Shown here one piece after another: positions 18,673 to 27,079 of a stretch of DNA of 64,000 nucleotides. Numbering within the stretch: position 1 is the stretch's first letter; each line of letters starts with the position of its first letter. This DNA comes from Hylemonella sp. GTDB taxonomy: Bacteria > Pseudomonadota > Gammaproteobacteria > Burkholderiales > Burkholderiaceae_C. The stretch is taken from the NCBI GenBank assembly GCA_030695415.1, contig JAUYQZ010000007.1, forward strand, positions 62,001 through 126,000, written 5' to 3'. Position numbers and translations under genes: made by a program. The notes beneath the pieces were generated by a model. That model saw nothing but the letters and a program-made list of their open reading frames with translations, had not been told where the DNA came from and did not search any database.

Positions 18673-19848
18673 TTATTGAACCACGAGGTCCAGGCGCAGC
18701 GGGCTGCGGAAGGTGGACGAGGGCATCCAGGCCAATTGGTCGGCCAGGCGCTTGTAGTCGGGCACGATCTGGTGGAATTCCTCGAAGGCGATCTTGACGG
18801 CCAGGCGCGCGATGGCGGTGCCAAGACACGCGTGCACACCACCGCCAAAGCCCAGGTGACCGCGCGGCTTGCGCGTGATGTCGTAGGCGTCGGGGTTCGG
18901 GTACTGGCGCTCGTCGCGGTTGCCCGAGCCGTAGGCCAGGCAGACGAAGTCGCCTTCCTTCATGGTCTGGCCGTGGATCGTCACGTCCTTCATGAGGCGG
19001 CGGCGGAAGCGCTGGGCCGAGGTGTTGAAGCGCAGGCTCTCTTCGATGGCGTCGGGCAGCAGCGCCGGCTTGGCCACCACCGCCTTGCGCGCCTCGTCGA
19101 AGCTGGCGAGGTTGTAGGCGAACATCATCATGAAACCGCCGAGCGACTCGACGCCGGCCATGATGAGCGTGGTGGTGGTGAGCAGCACCTCGCGCTCGTC
19201 CAGGCGGTCGCCGTCGATCTCGGCCAGGCTGAAGTGGCTGATGAGGTCGTCTCTGGGTTCCTTGCGGCGCATGGCGATGACCTTGCCCGCGTAGTCCTGC
19301 ATCCAGTTGTAGGCGGCGATGTGCTCCGGGCCCTTGGCGCGGGTGCGCGAGTCGCTCTGCACCATGAGCACGGCGTTGTCGCGCACCTCCTGCTCGGGCA
19401 CGATGGCCTCCTCGCCCATGGGCAGGCCCAGTGCCGCCATCAGCACCTTGACGGTGAACTGCGAGGACACGTCCTTGAAGTCGAAGGTCTGTACGCCCTT
19501 CAACTGGCCGAAGACCTGCTGCGCCACGGCGCGGATGGGCTCCTCCAGCGCCAGCAGGTTGCGCTTCATGAAGGCGTGCTGGATCAGGCCGCGCAGGCGG
19601 TCGTGCTTGGGTGGGTCGGAGCTGCCCAGGGTGGCGCCGGCGCGGCCGGGCAGCTCGGTCATGAGGTTGCCGCTGGCCGAGGAATAGGTCTGCCAGTCCT
19701 GGCCGGCCGAGACGATGTCGGCGTAGCGCGAGAGCACCCACATCTGCGCCTCGGGGCTCCAGAAGCAGGGGTGTTCGTCGCGCAGGGTCTTGTAGTAAGG
19801 AAAAGGGTCCGCGTCGATGGCGGGCGAGTAAGGGTCGAAGCTGAACAT
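18673..19848 (-). CDS. Bacterial class I cytochrome P450
   Basis: A 391-aa soluble P450 monooxygenase. The haem-binding loop GFGGGVHACLGTAIAR holds the axial Cys. The K-helix ExxR is in IEESLRFN, and the I-helix is LIMAGVESLGG, with Ser where many P450s have Thr. The start MFSFDPYSPAID (19848) was chosen because the longer frame runs through the regulator on the other strand. With its ferredoxin and reductase it forms a complete three-component system. The neighbouring PobR-like regulator and second LigAB-type dioxygenase suggest an aromatic acid substrate, perhaps O-demethylation. That is inference. Confidence 0.94.
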   Translation of the reverse strand: MFSFDPYSPAIDADPFPYYKTLRDEHPCFWSPEAQMWVLSRYADIVSAGQDWQTYSSASGNLMTELPGRAGATLGSSDPPKHDRLRGLIQHAFMKRNLLALEEPIRAVAQQVFGQLKGVQTFDFKDVSSQFTVKVLMAALGLPMGEEAIVPEQEVRDNAVLMVQSDSRTRAKGPEHIAAYNWMQDYAGKVIAMRRKEPRDDLISHFSLAEIDGDRLDEREVLLTTTTLIMAGVESLGGFMMMFAYNLASFDEARKAVVAKPALLPDAIEESLRFNTSAQRFRRRLMKDVTIHGQTMKEGDFVCLAYGSGNRDERQYPNPDAYDITRKPRGHLGFGGGVHACLGTAIARLAVKIAFEEFHQIVPDYKRLADQLAWMPSSTFRSPLRLDLVVQ

Positions 19849-19907
19849 GGGACGGGTCTCCGTGGTGGTTCTCTGCTTGAACTTTAGGGGTGTTTGCTGT
19901 GCATGCC

Positions 19908-19926
19908 ATTGAATAAAAGCATCAAT
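19908..19926. promoter_or_regulatory. Palindrome in the P450/AraC divergent region
   Basis: ATTGA-N9-TCAAT lies in the 108-base gap between the P450 start (19848) and the regulator start (19957). It is AT-rich relative to its surroundings and well placed to be the regulator's operator or part of a promoter. This is a sequence-only candidate. Confidence 0.3.
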
Positions 19927-19956
19927 AGTCTGGTACTTTTCGATCAGAATGCTGGA

Positions 19957-20847
19957 ATGAAACCGTCGACTATTCCAAGCTTCTCCCTCTACGGCGAAGC
20001 CGCCGCGCCGGGGCAGGAGTTGCTGCACGTCGAGGCGGTAGCGTCGCGCAGCCGCCTTTACCACTGGGAGATCGCGCCGCACCTGCACCAGGGCCTGTAC
20101 CAGGTGGTGTGGCTGCAGCGCGGCGCGGCCGAGGTGGCGCTGGACGAGTGGGTGCAGCGGGTGCAGGGGCCGGCGGCCATCGTGGTGCCGCCCGGGGTGG
20201 TGCACGGTTTTCGCTTCGCGCCCGACACCGAAGGCCTGGTGCTCACACTCAGCGCCCGCTTCCTGGTGGAGGGCGAGTTCCAGGCGGTGGGCGAGGCCTT
20301 CCGGGCGCTGTTCGTGGCGCCCGGCGTGCTGGACTTCAGCCACGATGCGGCGTCATCGGACCGGCTGCACGCCTTGCTGCGCGAACTGCTGGCCGAATTT
20401 GCCCAGCCGGCTTCGGCGGAGTCACCGGTGGCGGGCTGGCTGGCGCGGGCCGTGGTCTGGCGCCTGGCGCAGGCCCGCGCGCAGGGCGCGCAGGCCGGGG
20501 GCGAGCGTGCCCACCGGCACCAGGCCCTGTTCACGCGCTTCCTGCTGCTGGTGGAGCAGCATTTCCTGGAACACTGGCCGCTGGAGCGTTATGCCTCACG
20601 GCTGGGCCTGTCCACCCAGCGCCTGAACCGGCTGACGCGCGCGGAGAGCGGGCGCAGCGCGCTGGAGCTGGTGCACGAGCGCCTCACGCGCGAGGCCTGC
20701 CGTCGTCTGGTCTACATCGCTGCGCCGGCGGCCAGTCTGGCGGCCGAGCTGGGCTTTGAAGACCCGGCCTACTTCTCGCGCTTCTTCAAGCGCCGCACGG
20801 GCCTGAGCCCGCAGCGTTACCGCGAGGCGCACCGCGCGCAGGTTTAG
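19957..20847 (+). CDS. AraC-family regulator, PobR-like
   Basis: A 296-aa protein starting MKPSTIPSFSLYGE, which resembles the N-terminus of AraC-type PobR proteins (4-hydroxybenzoate-responsive activators). A further open frame to 19894 was rejected because it lacks family character. The cupin-like effector domain covers about residues 25-140. The two helix-turn-helix units are in the last 100 residues (YASRLGLSTQRLNRLTRAES and AELGFEDPAYFSRFFKRRTG). It is divergent from the P450 operon and is its likely regulator. Its stop directly abuts the stop of the converging LysR gene. Confidence 0.87.
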   Translation: MKPSTIPSFSLYGEAAAPGQELLHVEAVASRSRLYHWEIAPHLHQGLYQVVWLQRGAAEVALDEWVQRVQGPAAIVVPPGVVHGFRFAPDTEGLVLTLSARFLVEGEFQAVGEAFRALFVAPGVLDFSHDAASSDRLHALLRELLAEFAQPASAESPVAGWLARAVVWRLAQARAQGAQAGGERAHRHQALFTRFLLLVEQHFLEHWPLERYASRLGLSTQRLNRLTRAESGRSALELVHERLTREACRRLVYIAAPAASLAAELGFEDPAYFSRFFKRRTGLSPQRYREAHRAQV

Positions 20848-21756
20848 TCAGCCTGTGGCCAGCGCAGGTGCCACCACGGCCTCCAGCTGCGCGCGCAGCC
20901 AGCGGTGCGCAGCGTCCTGCTGGTAGCGCGCGTGCCAGATGGCATACATGGGCATGGTGGGGCAGTGCACCGGCGGCGGGCAGTTGGCCAGGCCGGTGAA
21001 GGTCTGGCGCGCCAGCAGGCCGGGTACGGTGGCCAGCAGCGGCGTGCCGCGCAGGAAGGCGGGCAGGGCGCTGAAGGACGGCACCATCACCGCGAAACGG
21101 CGCTGCAGGCCCTTGGCCGCGAGGTGCTGGTCCAGGTCCAGGCTGCGGCGGGGTTCGTAGACCACGGTGGCGTGGTCGCTGGCCAGGTAGTCGGCTTCGT
21201 CACGCGGGGCCTCGCGCACGGCCGGGTCGTAGAAGACGCGGTAGGGGTCTTCGAACAGGCGCTTTTGCACGATGTCGCTGCCCTCTGGCGGACGCGGGCT
21301 GATAACCAGCTGGCATTCGTCGTTGCGCAGCATCTCCAGCCGCGGGATGGCCGAGGGGATGACGCGCAGGGCCACGCCCGGTGCGCTCTGTCGCAGGCGG
21401 GCGGCCAGGGCGGGCAGCAGCAGGTCGCGCTGGAAATCGTTGGCGGCGATGGTGAGGGTGGCCTGCCAGCGTGCCGGGTCGAAGTCTTCGCTGCGGGCGA
21501 AGTGCTGCAGGTGGCGCAAGAGCTCGCGCGCCTCGGCGGCCAGTTCCTCGGCCCGGGCCGTGGCCACGATACCGCGCCCGCTTTTGACGAAGAGCGGGTC
21601 ACCGGTGATGGCCCGCAGCTTGTCCAGCAGATGGCTCACGGCCGACTGGGTCACGCCCAGGCGCTGGGCCGCGCCGGTGACCGAGCCGGCCTCCACCACC
21701 GCCAACAAGAGCCGTAGCAAATGGCCGTCCAGGTCCAAATGATCGAATTTGCTCAT
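20848..21756 (-). CDS. LysR-family regulator divergent from the second LigAB-type genes
   Basis: The product is 302 aa from MSKFDHLDLDGHLLRLLLAV; MIKLMSKF at 21768 is an alternative start. The helix-turn-helix is GSVTGAAQRLGVTQSAVSHLLDKLR. The effector domain lies at about 95-300. It faces the second dioxygenase pair across about 95 bases, so it is the probable regulator of that pair. An ATCATGAT palindrome at 21764-21771 lies in that gap. The gene ends tail-to-tail with the AraC gene with no spacer. Confidence 0.88.
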   Translation of the reverse strand: MSKFDHLDLDGHLLRLLLAVVEAGSVTGAAQRLGVTQSAVSHLLDKLRAITGDPLFVKSGRGIVATARAEELAAEARELLRHLQHFARSEDFDPARWQATLTIAANDFQRDLLLPALAARLRQSAPGVALRVIPSAIPRLEMLRNDECQLVISPRPPEGSDIVQKRLFEDPYRVFYDPAVREAPRDEADYLASDHATVVYEPRRSLDLDQHLAAKGLQRRFAVMVPSFSALPAFLRGTPLLATVPGLLARQTFTGLANCPPPVHCPTMPMYAIWHARYQQDAAHRWLRAQLEAVVAPALATG

Positions 21757-21851
21757 GAGTTTGATCATGATTGATGTGTTTATTTTGGTCAATGGCTGAC
21801 GAATACTCGCTTCCAGCCCCTTTTTGACCCCAGTCAACCCAGGAGACCCTC

Positions 21852-22205
21852 ATGAGCACCAGCGGCGCAGAAAAGCCCATTCCCGGCACCACGCTGTTCG
21901 ACGCGAACCAAGCCCGCAAGGGCTACGCCCTGAACAAGATGTGTTTTTCCTTCAACTCGGAAGAGAACCGCAAGGCCTTCCTGGCTGACGAGGAGGCCTA
22001 TATGCGCCAGTACGGCCTGAACGAAGAGCAGGCTGCTGCCATTCGCGCGCGCAACGTGCTGCAGCTGATTGCGGCGGGCGGCAACGCCTACTACCTGGCC
22101 AAGTTCGCCGGCATCTTCCATCTGGACATGCAGGACATCGGTGCGCAGCAGACCGGCATGACAAAAGAAGCCTTCCGGGCCAAGCTGGTCGCGGCCGGCC
22201 AATAA
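21852..22205 (+). CDS. LigA-like alpha subunit of a second extradiol dioxygenase
   Basis: A 117-aa protein of the LigA family, with IPGTTLFDANQARKGYALNK and AAGGNAYYLAKFAGIFHLD. It is shorter than the first LigA because it lacks the polar C-terminal tail. AGGAGA precedes the ATG. It is followed after 21 bases by a LigB-like gene, so subunit order matches the lig operon. Divergence from the first pair suggests a different substrate, for instance gallate or a methylated catechol acid. The substrate is not shown by sequence. Confidence 0.9.
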   Translation: MSTSGAEKPIPGTTLFDANQARKGYALNKMCFSFNSEENRKAFLADEEAYMRQYGLNEEQAAAIRARNVLQLIAAGGNAYYLAKFAGIFHLDMQDIGAQQTGMTKEAFRAKLVAAGQ

Positions 22206-22226
22206 GCAGATTCAAGGAGTACAGAC

Positions 22227-23078
22227 ATGGCAAAACTCATCGGTGGCCTCGGCACCTCGCACATCCCCGCCATCGGCGGCGCCATCCACAAGGGCCTGCA
22301 GAACGAGCCCTACTGGAAACCCTTCTTCGACGGCTTTCCGCCCATCCGAGAATGGCTGGGCAAGAACAAGCCCGACGTGGTGGTGATGTTCTACAACGAC
22401 CACGGCCTGAACTTCTTTCTCGACAAGATGCCCACCTTCGCCGTGGGCGCCGCACCGCAGTACAACAACGCGGACGAAGGCTGGGGCATCCCCACGCTGC
22501 CGCCTTTCCAGGGCGAGCTGGACCTGTCCTGGCACATCATCAACACGCTGGTGGAGAAGGAGTTCGACGTGGTGACCTGCCAGGAAATGCTGGTGGACCA
22601 CGCCTGCACGCTGCCGCTCAAGCTGTTCTGGCCCGAGGGTGATTGCCCGGTCACGGTGGTGCCGGTCTGCATCAACACCGTGCAGTTTCCGCTGCCCAGT
22701 GCCAAACGCTGCTACGCCCTGGGCAAGGCCGTGGGTGAGGCCATCAAGTCCTGGGACAGCAGCAAGAAGGTGGCCGTGATTGCTTCCGGCGGCCTGAGCC
22801 ACCAGCTGGACGGCGAGCGCGCCGGTTTCATCAACAAGGCCTTCGACCTGAAGTTCCTCGACAGCCTGGTGTCCAACCCCGAGTGGGCTACGCAGTTCAG
22901 CGTGCACGAGCTGGTGGAGAAGACCGGCACGCAGGGCGTGGAGTTGCTGATGTGGCTGGCCATGCGCGGTGCGCTGGCGTCGGGCGGCGGTGCCAGCGTG
23001 CGCCGGGTCACGGGTAACTACCATATCCCGATTTCGAACACCGCCACGGCGGCGCTGGCGCTGGAGACGGTGGACTGA
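22227..23078 (+). CDS. LigB-like catalytic subunit of a second class III extradiol dioxygenase
   Basis: The product is 283 aa. The Fe(II) ligands are kept: His12 in GTSHIPAIGG, His59 in FYNDHG, and Glu in QGVELLMW. The catalytic His is in ASGGLSHQLD. It differs from the first LigB in the substrate region, with NADEGWGIPTLPPFQGE in place of [12 protein letters not shown] and EMLVDHACTLPL in place of [12 protein letters not shown]. It is not a fused GalA/DesB-type gallate dioxygenase, which carries the alpha domain in the same chain. AAGGAG lies before the ATG. Class is secure; substrate is open. Confidence 0.88.
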   Translation: MAKLIGGLGTSHIPAIGGAIHKGLQNEPYWKPFFDGFPPIREWLGKNKPDVVVMFYNDHGLNFFLDKMPTFAVGAAPQYNNADEGWGIPTLPPFQGELDLSWHIINTLVEKEFDVVTCQEMLVDHACTLPLKLFWPEGDCPVTVVPVCINTVQFPLPSAKRCYALGKAVGEAIKSWDSSKKVAVIASGGLSHQLDGERAGFINKAFDLKFLDSLVSNPEWATQFSVHELVEKTGTQGVELLMWLAMRGALASGGGASVRRVTGNYHIPISNTATAALALETVD

Positions 23079-23114
23079 GGGGGACAATGCCCACGAAAAA
23101 GATGAGGGTAGGCA

Positions 23115-23143
23115 TTGGCGGCCGCTACCGATACCCGTATACT
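23115..23143 (+). promoter_or_regulatory. Sigma-70 type promoter for the Crp-like regulator
   Basis: A -35 box TTGGCG (23115-23120) and a -10 box TATACT (23138-23143) are separated by exactly 17 bases. Transcription would begin near 23150. This supports ATG 23186 as the regulator start rather than the longer open frame from 23087. Confidence 0.6.
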
Positions 23144-23156
23144 GAATTCAGGGAGC

Positions 23157-23176
23157 GGCGCATACATTTGTGCGCC
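23157..23176. promoter_or_regulatory. Palindrome in the Crp-like regulator leader
   Basis: GGCGCA (23157-23162) and TGCGCC (23171-23176) form a dyad with an eight-base spacer just downstream of the predicted transcription start. The position suits an autorepressor operator or a leader hairpin. Confidence 0.35.
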
Positions 23177-23185
23177 ACGGACGTC

Positions 23186-23956
23186 ATGAAGGCAGTATCT
23201 CTCTCACATCCAGAGCAGAACCAGCTGGTCCAGGCCTTGCCACCAGCGGTCTTGCAGCGCTGGCTTGGGCTGCTTGAACCGGTCGAACTGGCGCTGGGGC
23301 AGGTGCTCTATGAGTCGGGCGGCCGGCTCAGCCACGTGTATTTCCCCACCACGGCCATCGTGTCCCTGCTCTATGTCACCGAGGAAGGTGCCTCGGCCGA
23401 AATCGCCGTGGTCGGTCGCGAGGGCCTGGTGGGCATCTCCCTTTTCATGGGTGGGCAGACCACGCCCAGCCGGGCGGTGGTGCAGAGCGCCGGTCACGGC
23501 TTCCGACTGCGGGCCCAGGCCATGCTGGACGCCTTCGAGGGCGAAGTCCAGGTGCAGCGCCTCTTCCTGCGCTACACCCAGGCACTGATCACCCAGATGT
23601 CGCAAACCGCCGTTTGCAACCGCCACCACACCCTGGACCAGCAATTGTGCCGTTGGCTGCTGCTGAGCATGGACCGCTTGCATGGCGCCGAACTGGTGAT
23701 GACCCAGGAGCTGATCGCCAATATGCTGGGGGTGCGCCGCGAGGGGGTGACGCAGGCCGCCCTCCAGCTCCAGAATGCCGGCCTGATCCGCTACGCGCGA
23801 GGCCACATCTTCATCCTGGACCGTCCCGGTCTGGAGCGACGGACCTGTGAGTGTTATGCCGTCGTCAAGAAGGAGTACGACCGCCTGCTGGACCACGATC
23901 ACGAAGCTCTGCCGGGCTATCCCAACCTGCGCAGCCCGGCGTCCCGGATGCGCTAG
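23186..23956 (+). CDS. Crp/Fnr-family transcriptional regulator
   Basis: The product is 256 aa from MKAVSLSHPEQNQLV. The cyclic-nucleotide-type beta-barrel spans about residues 20-140 (LGQVLYESGGRLSHVYFPTTA, EIAVVGREGLVGISLFMGG). The C-terminal winged helix-turn-helix is about 165-235 (MTQELIANMLGVRREGVTQAALQLQNAGLIRY). This subgroup is common in Burkholderiales and lacks the FNR cysteine cluster and clear cAMP-binding residues, so its signal is unknown. The start is supported by the promoter at 23115-23143. It sits just upstream of the CheB-CheR hybrid gene. Confidence 0.87.
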   Translation: MKAVSLSHPEQNQLVQALPPAVLQRWLGLLEPVELALGQVLYESGGRLSHVYFPTTAIVSLLYVTEEGASAEIAVVGREGLVGISLFMGGQTTPSRAVVQSAGHGFRLRAQAMLDAFEGEVQVQRLFLRYTQALITQMSQTAVCNRHHTLDQQLCRWLLLSMDRLHGAELVMTQELIANMLGVRREGVTQAALQLQNAGLIRYARGHIFILDRPGLERRTCECYAVVKKEYDRLLDHDHEALPGYPNLRSPASRMR

Positions 23957-24075
23957 CAGGGCGGTTCAGAGCCCGGTCGCGCTGAGCCGACCTTCCCCCC
24001 CAAGGTCAGCAACATGCGCTGACGCACCCGGTTCACAATGGGGCTCCTGCCCATTTGCCTGAACCGACGAGAACC

Positions 24076-27075
24076 ATGGTCACCCGAAAGAAAAGCAGCA
24101 CCAAGAACGCGGCAGCCCCGCGCGCGCCAGCGGTCAGCGGCTTTCCCATCGTCGGTATCGGTGCTTCGGCGGGCGGACTGGCGGCTTTTGAAGCCTTTTT
24201 TTCCGGTATGCCCGCCGACATCGATCCCGGCATGGCCTTCGTGCTGGTGCAGCACCTGGCGCCTGATCATGAAAGCCTGCTGCCCGACCTGATCCAGCGC
24301 TACACGCGCATGCAGGTGTTCCTGGTGGTGGATGGCATGGCGGTGCAGCCCAATTGCGCCTACGTCATCCCGCCCAACCACGACATGGCCTTCATCAACG
24401 GCACCTTGCAGCTGCTCACGCCCTCGGCGCCGCGCGGCCAGCGCCTGCCGATCGACTACTTCTTCAGTTCCCTGGCCCAGGACCAGGGCGAGCGCGCCAT
24501 CGCCATCGTCCTGTCGGGTACCGGCAGCGACGGCACCCTTGGCCTGCGGGCCATCAAGGACGGTGGCGGCATGGTGATGGCCCAGAGCCCGGACACCACC
24601 GAGTTCGACGGCATGCCGCGCAGCGCCATCGACACCGGCCTGGTGGACTACCAGTTGCCGCCGGCGCAGATGCCCGCCAAGCTCATGGCCTATGTGGCGC
24701 AGGTCTTCGGCAAGGCCCGTCGCGCCCAGGTGCCGCCGGCGCACGGGATCGATGGCGCCTTGAAAAAGATCTTCTTGCTGCTGCGCGCCCAGACCGGTCA
24801 CGACTTCACACACTACAAGCCCAGCACCATCCACCGGCGCATCGAGCGGCGTATGGCGGTTCACGAGGTCGCTTCGATGGACAGCTACGTTGAGCATCTG
24901 CAGAAGAACCCCGCGGAAGTGGAAGCCCTGTTTCGCGACCTGCTGATCGGCGTGACCAATTTTTTCCGCGATCCGGAGGCCTTCGCCGCGCTGGAGGCGA
25001 AGGTCATCCCCCTGCTCTTCGCCGACAAGCCGGCCGATGCGGTCATTCGGGTCTGGATCACGGCCTGCTCGACCGGCGAGGAAGCGTATTCCATCGCCAT
25101 CCTTTTGCAGGAGTACCTGCACGCGCACAAGCTGGGCCACCGGGTGCAGATCTTTGCCACCGACATGGACAGCCGCGCTGTGGCCACGGCGCGCGCCGGC
25201 GTCTACCCGGCCGGCATTGCCGATGACATCACGCCCGCTCGGCTGGCACGCTTTTTCACCGCTGAATCGGACGGCAGCGCCTATCGCATCCACAAGAGCA
25301 TCCGCGACATGCTGGTGTTCTCCGAGCATGACCTGATCAAGGACCCGCCCTTCTCCCGGCTGGACCTGATCAGCTGCCGCAATCTGCTGATCTACCTGGA
25401 CAAGGACCAGCAGCGCAAGCTCATCACGGTTTTCCATTACGCCTTGCGCCAGGGCGGGGTGCTGTTCCTGGGGGCCTCGGAGAGCGTGGGGGATCTGGTG
25501 GATCTTTACTCTGTGCTGGACGCCAAATCCAAGCTGTTCCAGCGCAAGGAAGATTTCCAGGGGCCGCAGCGCGCCGCCCTGGGGCGTTTCCTGCGGCCCA
25601 TGAGCACGGAGCCGGCCCATGCGGCCTTGCCGCAGGCGGCAGCCAAGGCCGCCGTCAGCGCGAAGCTGCCCTTGCGCGAACTGACCGAACAGGCCCTGCT
25701 GCGCCAGCTGGTGCCGGCGGGCGCGCTGGTCAACGACAAGGGCGACATCCTCTACCTGCATGGCCGCACCGGCATGTACCTGGAGCTGGTGCCGGGCGAA
25801 GCCGGCATCAACAACATCCTGAAGATGGCGCGCGAGGGACTGCGCCGCGAGCTCACCACGGCCCTGCACAAGGCGGTGGTCAGCAAGCAGCCCGTGCGCG
25901 CGAACGGCTTGAGCGTCAAGACCAATGGGCACTTTACGTCGGTGAATCTAACCATCAGCCCGGTGGCGGTCGGCGCGGCGGTGGGCGGTGAGCCCGCGCT
26001 TTATCTGGTGATCCTGGAGGATGTGCCCGTGCCGGAGCCCGGCCAGGAGGTGTCGCCGGTGCCGGCCGGTCAGGCCGCCAGCCAGCCGGTGGACGCCCGC
26101 ATCACGGCCCTGCAGCAGGAGCTGCGCGCCAAGGAAGAGTACCTGCAGGCCGCCAACGACGAGCTGGAAAGCTCGAACGACGAGCTGCGCTCGGCCAACG
26201 AGGAAATGCAGTCGGTCAACGAGGAGCTGCAGTCCACCAACGAGGAGCTTGAAACCTCCAAGGAGGAGCTGCAGTCGGTCAACGAGGAACTGGCCACCGT
26301 CAACACCGAGCTGCAGACCAAGGTGTTCGACCTGTCCCGGGCCAACAACGACATGAACAACCTGATGGCGGGCACCGGCATCGGGACGGTCTTCCTGGAC
26401 CACGATCTGCGCATCCTGCGCTACACCCCGGCCACCAATGCCATCATCAACCTGATCCCGGGGGATGTGGGGCGCCCGATCGCCCATGTGGTGTCCAACC
26501 TGAGCAAGTACGACAACCTGGTCGCCGATGTGCAGGCCGTGCTGGACACCCTGGTGCCCAGGGAGGTGGATGTACAGAGCCGTGCCGGCGCCTGGTACAC
26601 CATGCGCATCCTGCCCTACCGCACCCTGGACAATGTGATCGAGGGGGCGGTGCTCACCTTCATCGACATCACGGAGGTCGTGCGCACGCGCGAGTCGCTG
26701 CGCGAGGCCAATGAGCTGCTGCGGCTGGCCGTGGTGGTGCGCGATGCGAACGATGCCGTGACCGTACAGGATCTCGACGGCCATGTGCTGGCGTGGAACC
26801 CGGCTGCGGTCCGCATGTATGGCTGGACCGAAGCCGAGGCCTTGGTCATGCATGCCCGCGACCTGGTGCCGGAGGACTTGCGGACGGGCGCGCTGGAGCA
26901 GTTGCAGCAGCTCAGCCGCGCGGAAGTGCTGGCGCCTTTCCAGACCCGCCGGCTGACCCGGGACGGGCGCACCGTGGCGGTCTGGATCACGGCCAGCGCG
27001 CTGGTGAACGAGGCGGGCAAGGTCTACGCCATTGCCACGACCGAGCGCCTGGGATCGTCTGCGGCAGGGCGCTAG
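24076..27075 (+). CDS. CheB-CheR-PAS hybrid signalling protein
   Basis: A 999-aa multidomain protein. The CheB methylesterase domain (about residues 20-200) has the Ser in GIGASAGGLAAF, His in LVQHLAPDHES and Asp in SGTGSDGTLGL. The CheR methyltransferase domain (about 215-480) has ITACSTGEEAYSIA and LISCRNLLIYLD. A long heptad coiled coil runs about 675-760, and two PAS domains lie at about 765-870 and 875-990. There is no CheB receiver domain and no chemoreceptor gene nearby. It lies upstream of a PAS histidine kinase and probably acts in the same pathway. ATG 24076 was preferred to a TTG at 24055. Confidence 0.93.
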   Translation: MVTRKKSSTKNAAAPRAPAVSGFPIVGIGASAGGLAAFEAFFSGMPADIDPGMAFVLVQHLAPDHESLLPDLIQRYTRMQVFLVVDGMAVQPNCAYVIPPNHDMAFINGTLQLLTPSAPRGQRLPIDYFFSSLAQDQGERAIAIVLSGTGSDGTLGLRAIKDGGGMVMAQSPDTTEFDGMPRSAIDTGLVDYQLPPAQMPAKLMAYVAQVFGKARRAQVPPAHGIDGALKKIFLLLRAQTGHDFTHYKPSTIHRRIERRMAVHEVASMDSYVEHLQKNPAEVEALFRDLLIGVTNFFRDPEAFAALEAKVIPLLFADKPADAVIRVWITACSTGEEAYSIAILLQEYLHAHKLGHRVQIFATDMDSRAVATARAGVYPAGIADDITPARLARFFTAESDGSAYRIHKSIRDMLVFSEHDLIKDPPFSRLDLISCRNLLIYLDKDQQRKLITVFHYALRQGGVLFLGASESVGDLVDLYSVLDAKSKLFQRKEDFQGPQRAALGRFLRPMSTEPAHAALPQAAAKAAVSAKLPLRELTEQALLRQLVPAGALVNDKGDILYLHGRTGMYLELVPGEAGINNILKMAREGLRRELTTALHKAVVSKQPVRANGLSVKTNGHFTSVNLTISPVAVGAAVGGEPALYLVILEDVPVPEPGQEVSPVPAGQAASQPVDARITALQQELRAKEEYLQAANDELESSNDELRSANEEMQSVNEELQSTNEELETSKEELQSVNEELATVNTELQTKVFDLSRANNDMNNLMAGTGIGTVFLDHDLRILRYTPATNAIINLIPGDVGRPIAHVVSNLSKYDNLVADVQAVLDTLVPREVDVQSRAGAWYTMRILPYRTLDNVIEGAVLTFIDITEVVRTRESLREANELLRLAVVVRDANDAVTVQDLDGHVLAWNPAAVRMYGWTEAEALVMHARDLVPEDLRTGALEQLQQLSRAEVLAPFQTRRLTRDGRTVAVWITASALVNEAGKVYAIATTERLGSSAAGR

Positions 27076-27079
27076 CCCC

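Noticed and set aside
21852-23078. Gallate dioxygenase (GalA/DesB) call for the second dioxygenase
   Set aside because: Those enzymes are single chains with beta and alpha domains fused. Here the subunits are separate genes in the order alpha, beta, so the substrate was left open.
26100-26330. Short-period repetitive DNA resembling a repeat array
   Set aside because: The 21-base periodicity encodes a heptad coiled coil in the CheB-CheR-PAS protein. Units differ and there are no spacers, so it is not a CRISPR or satellite array.
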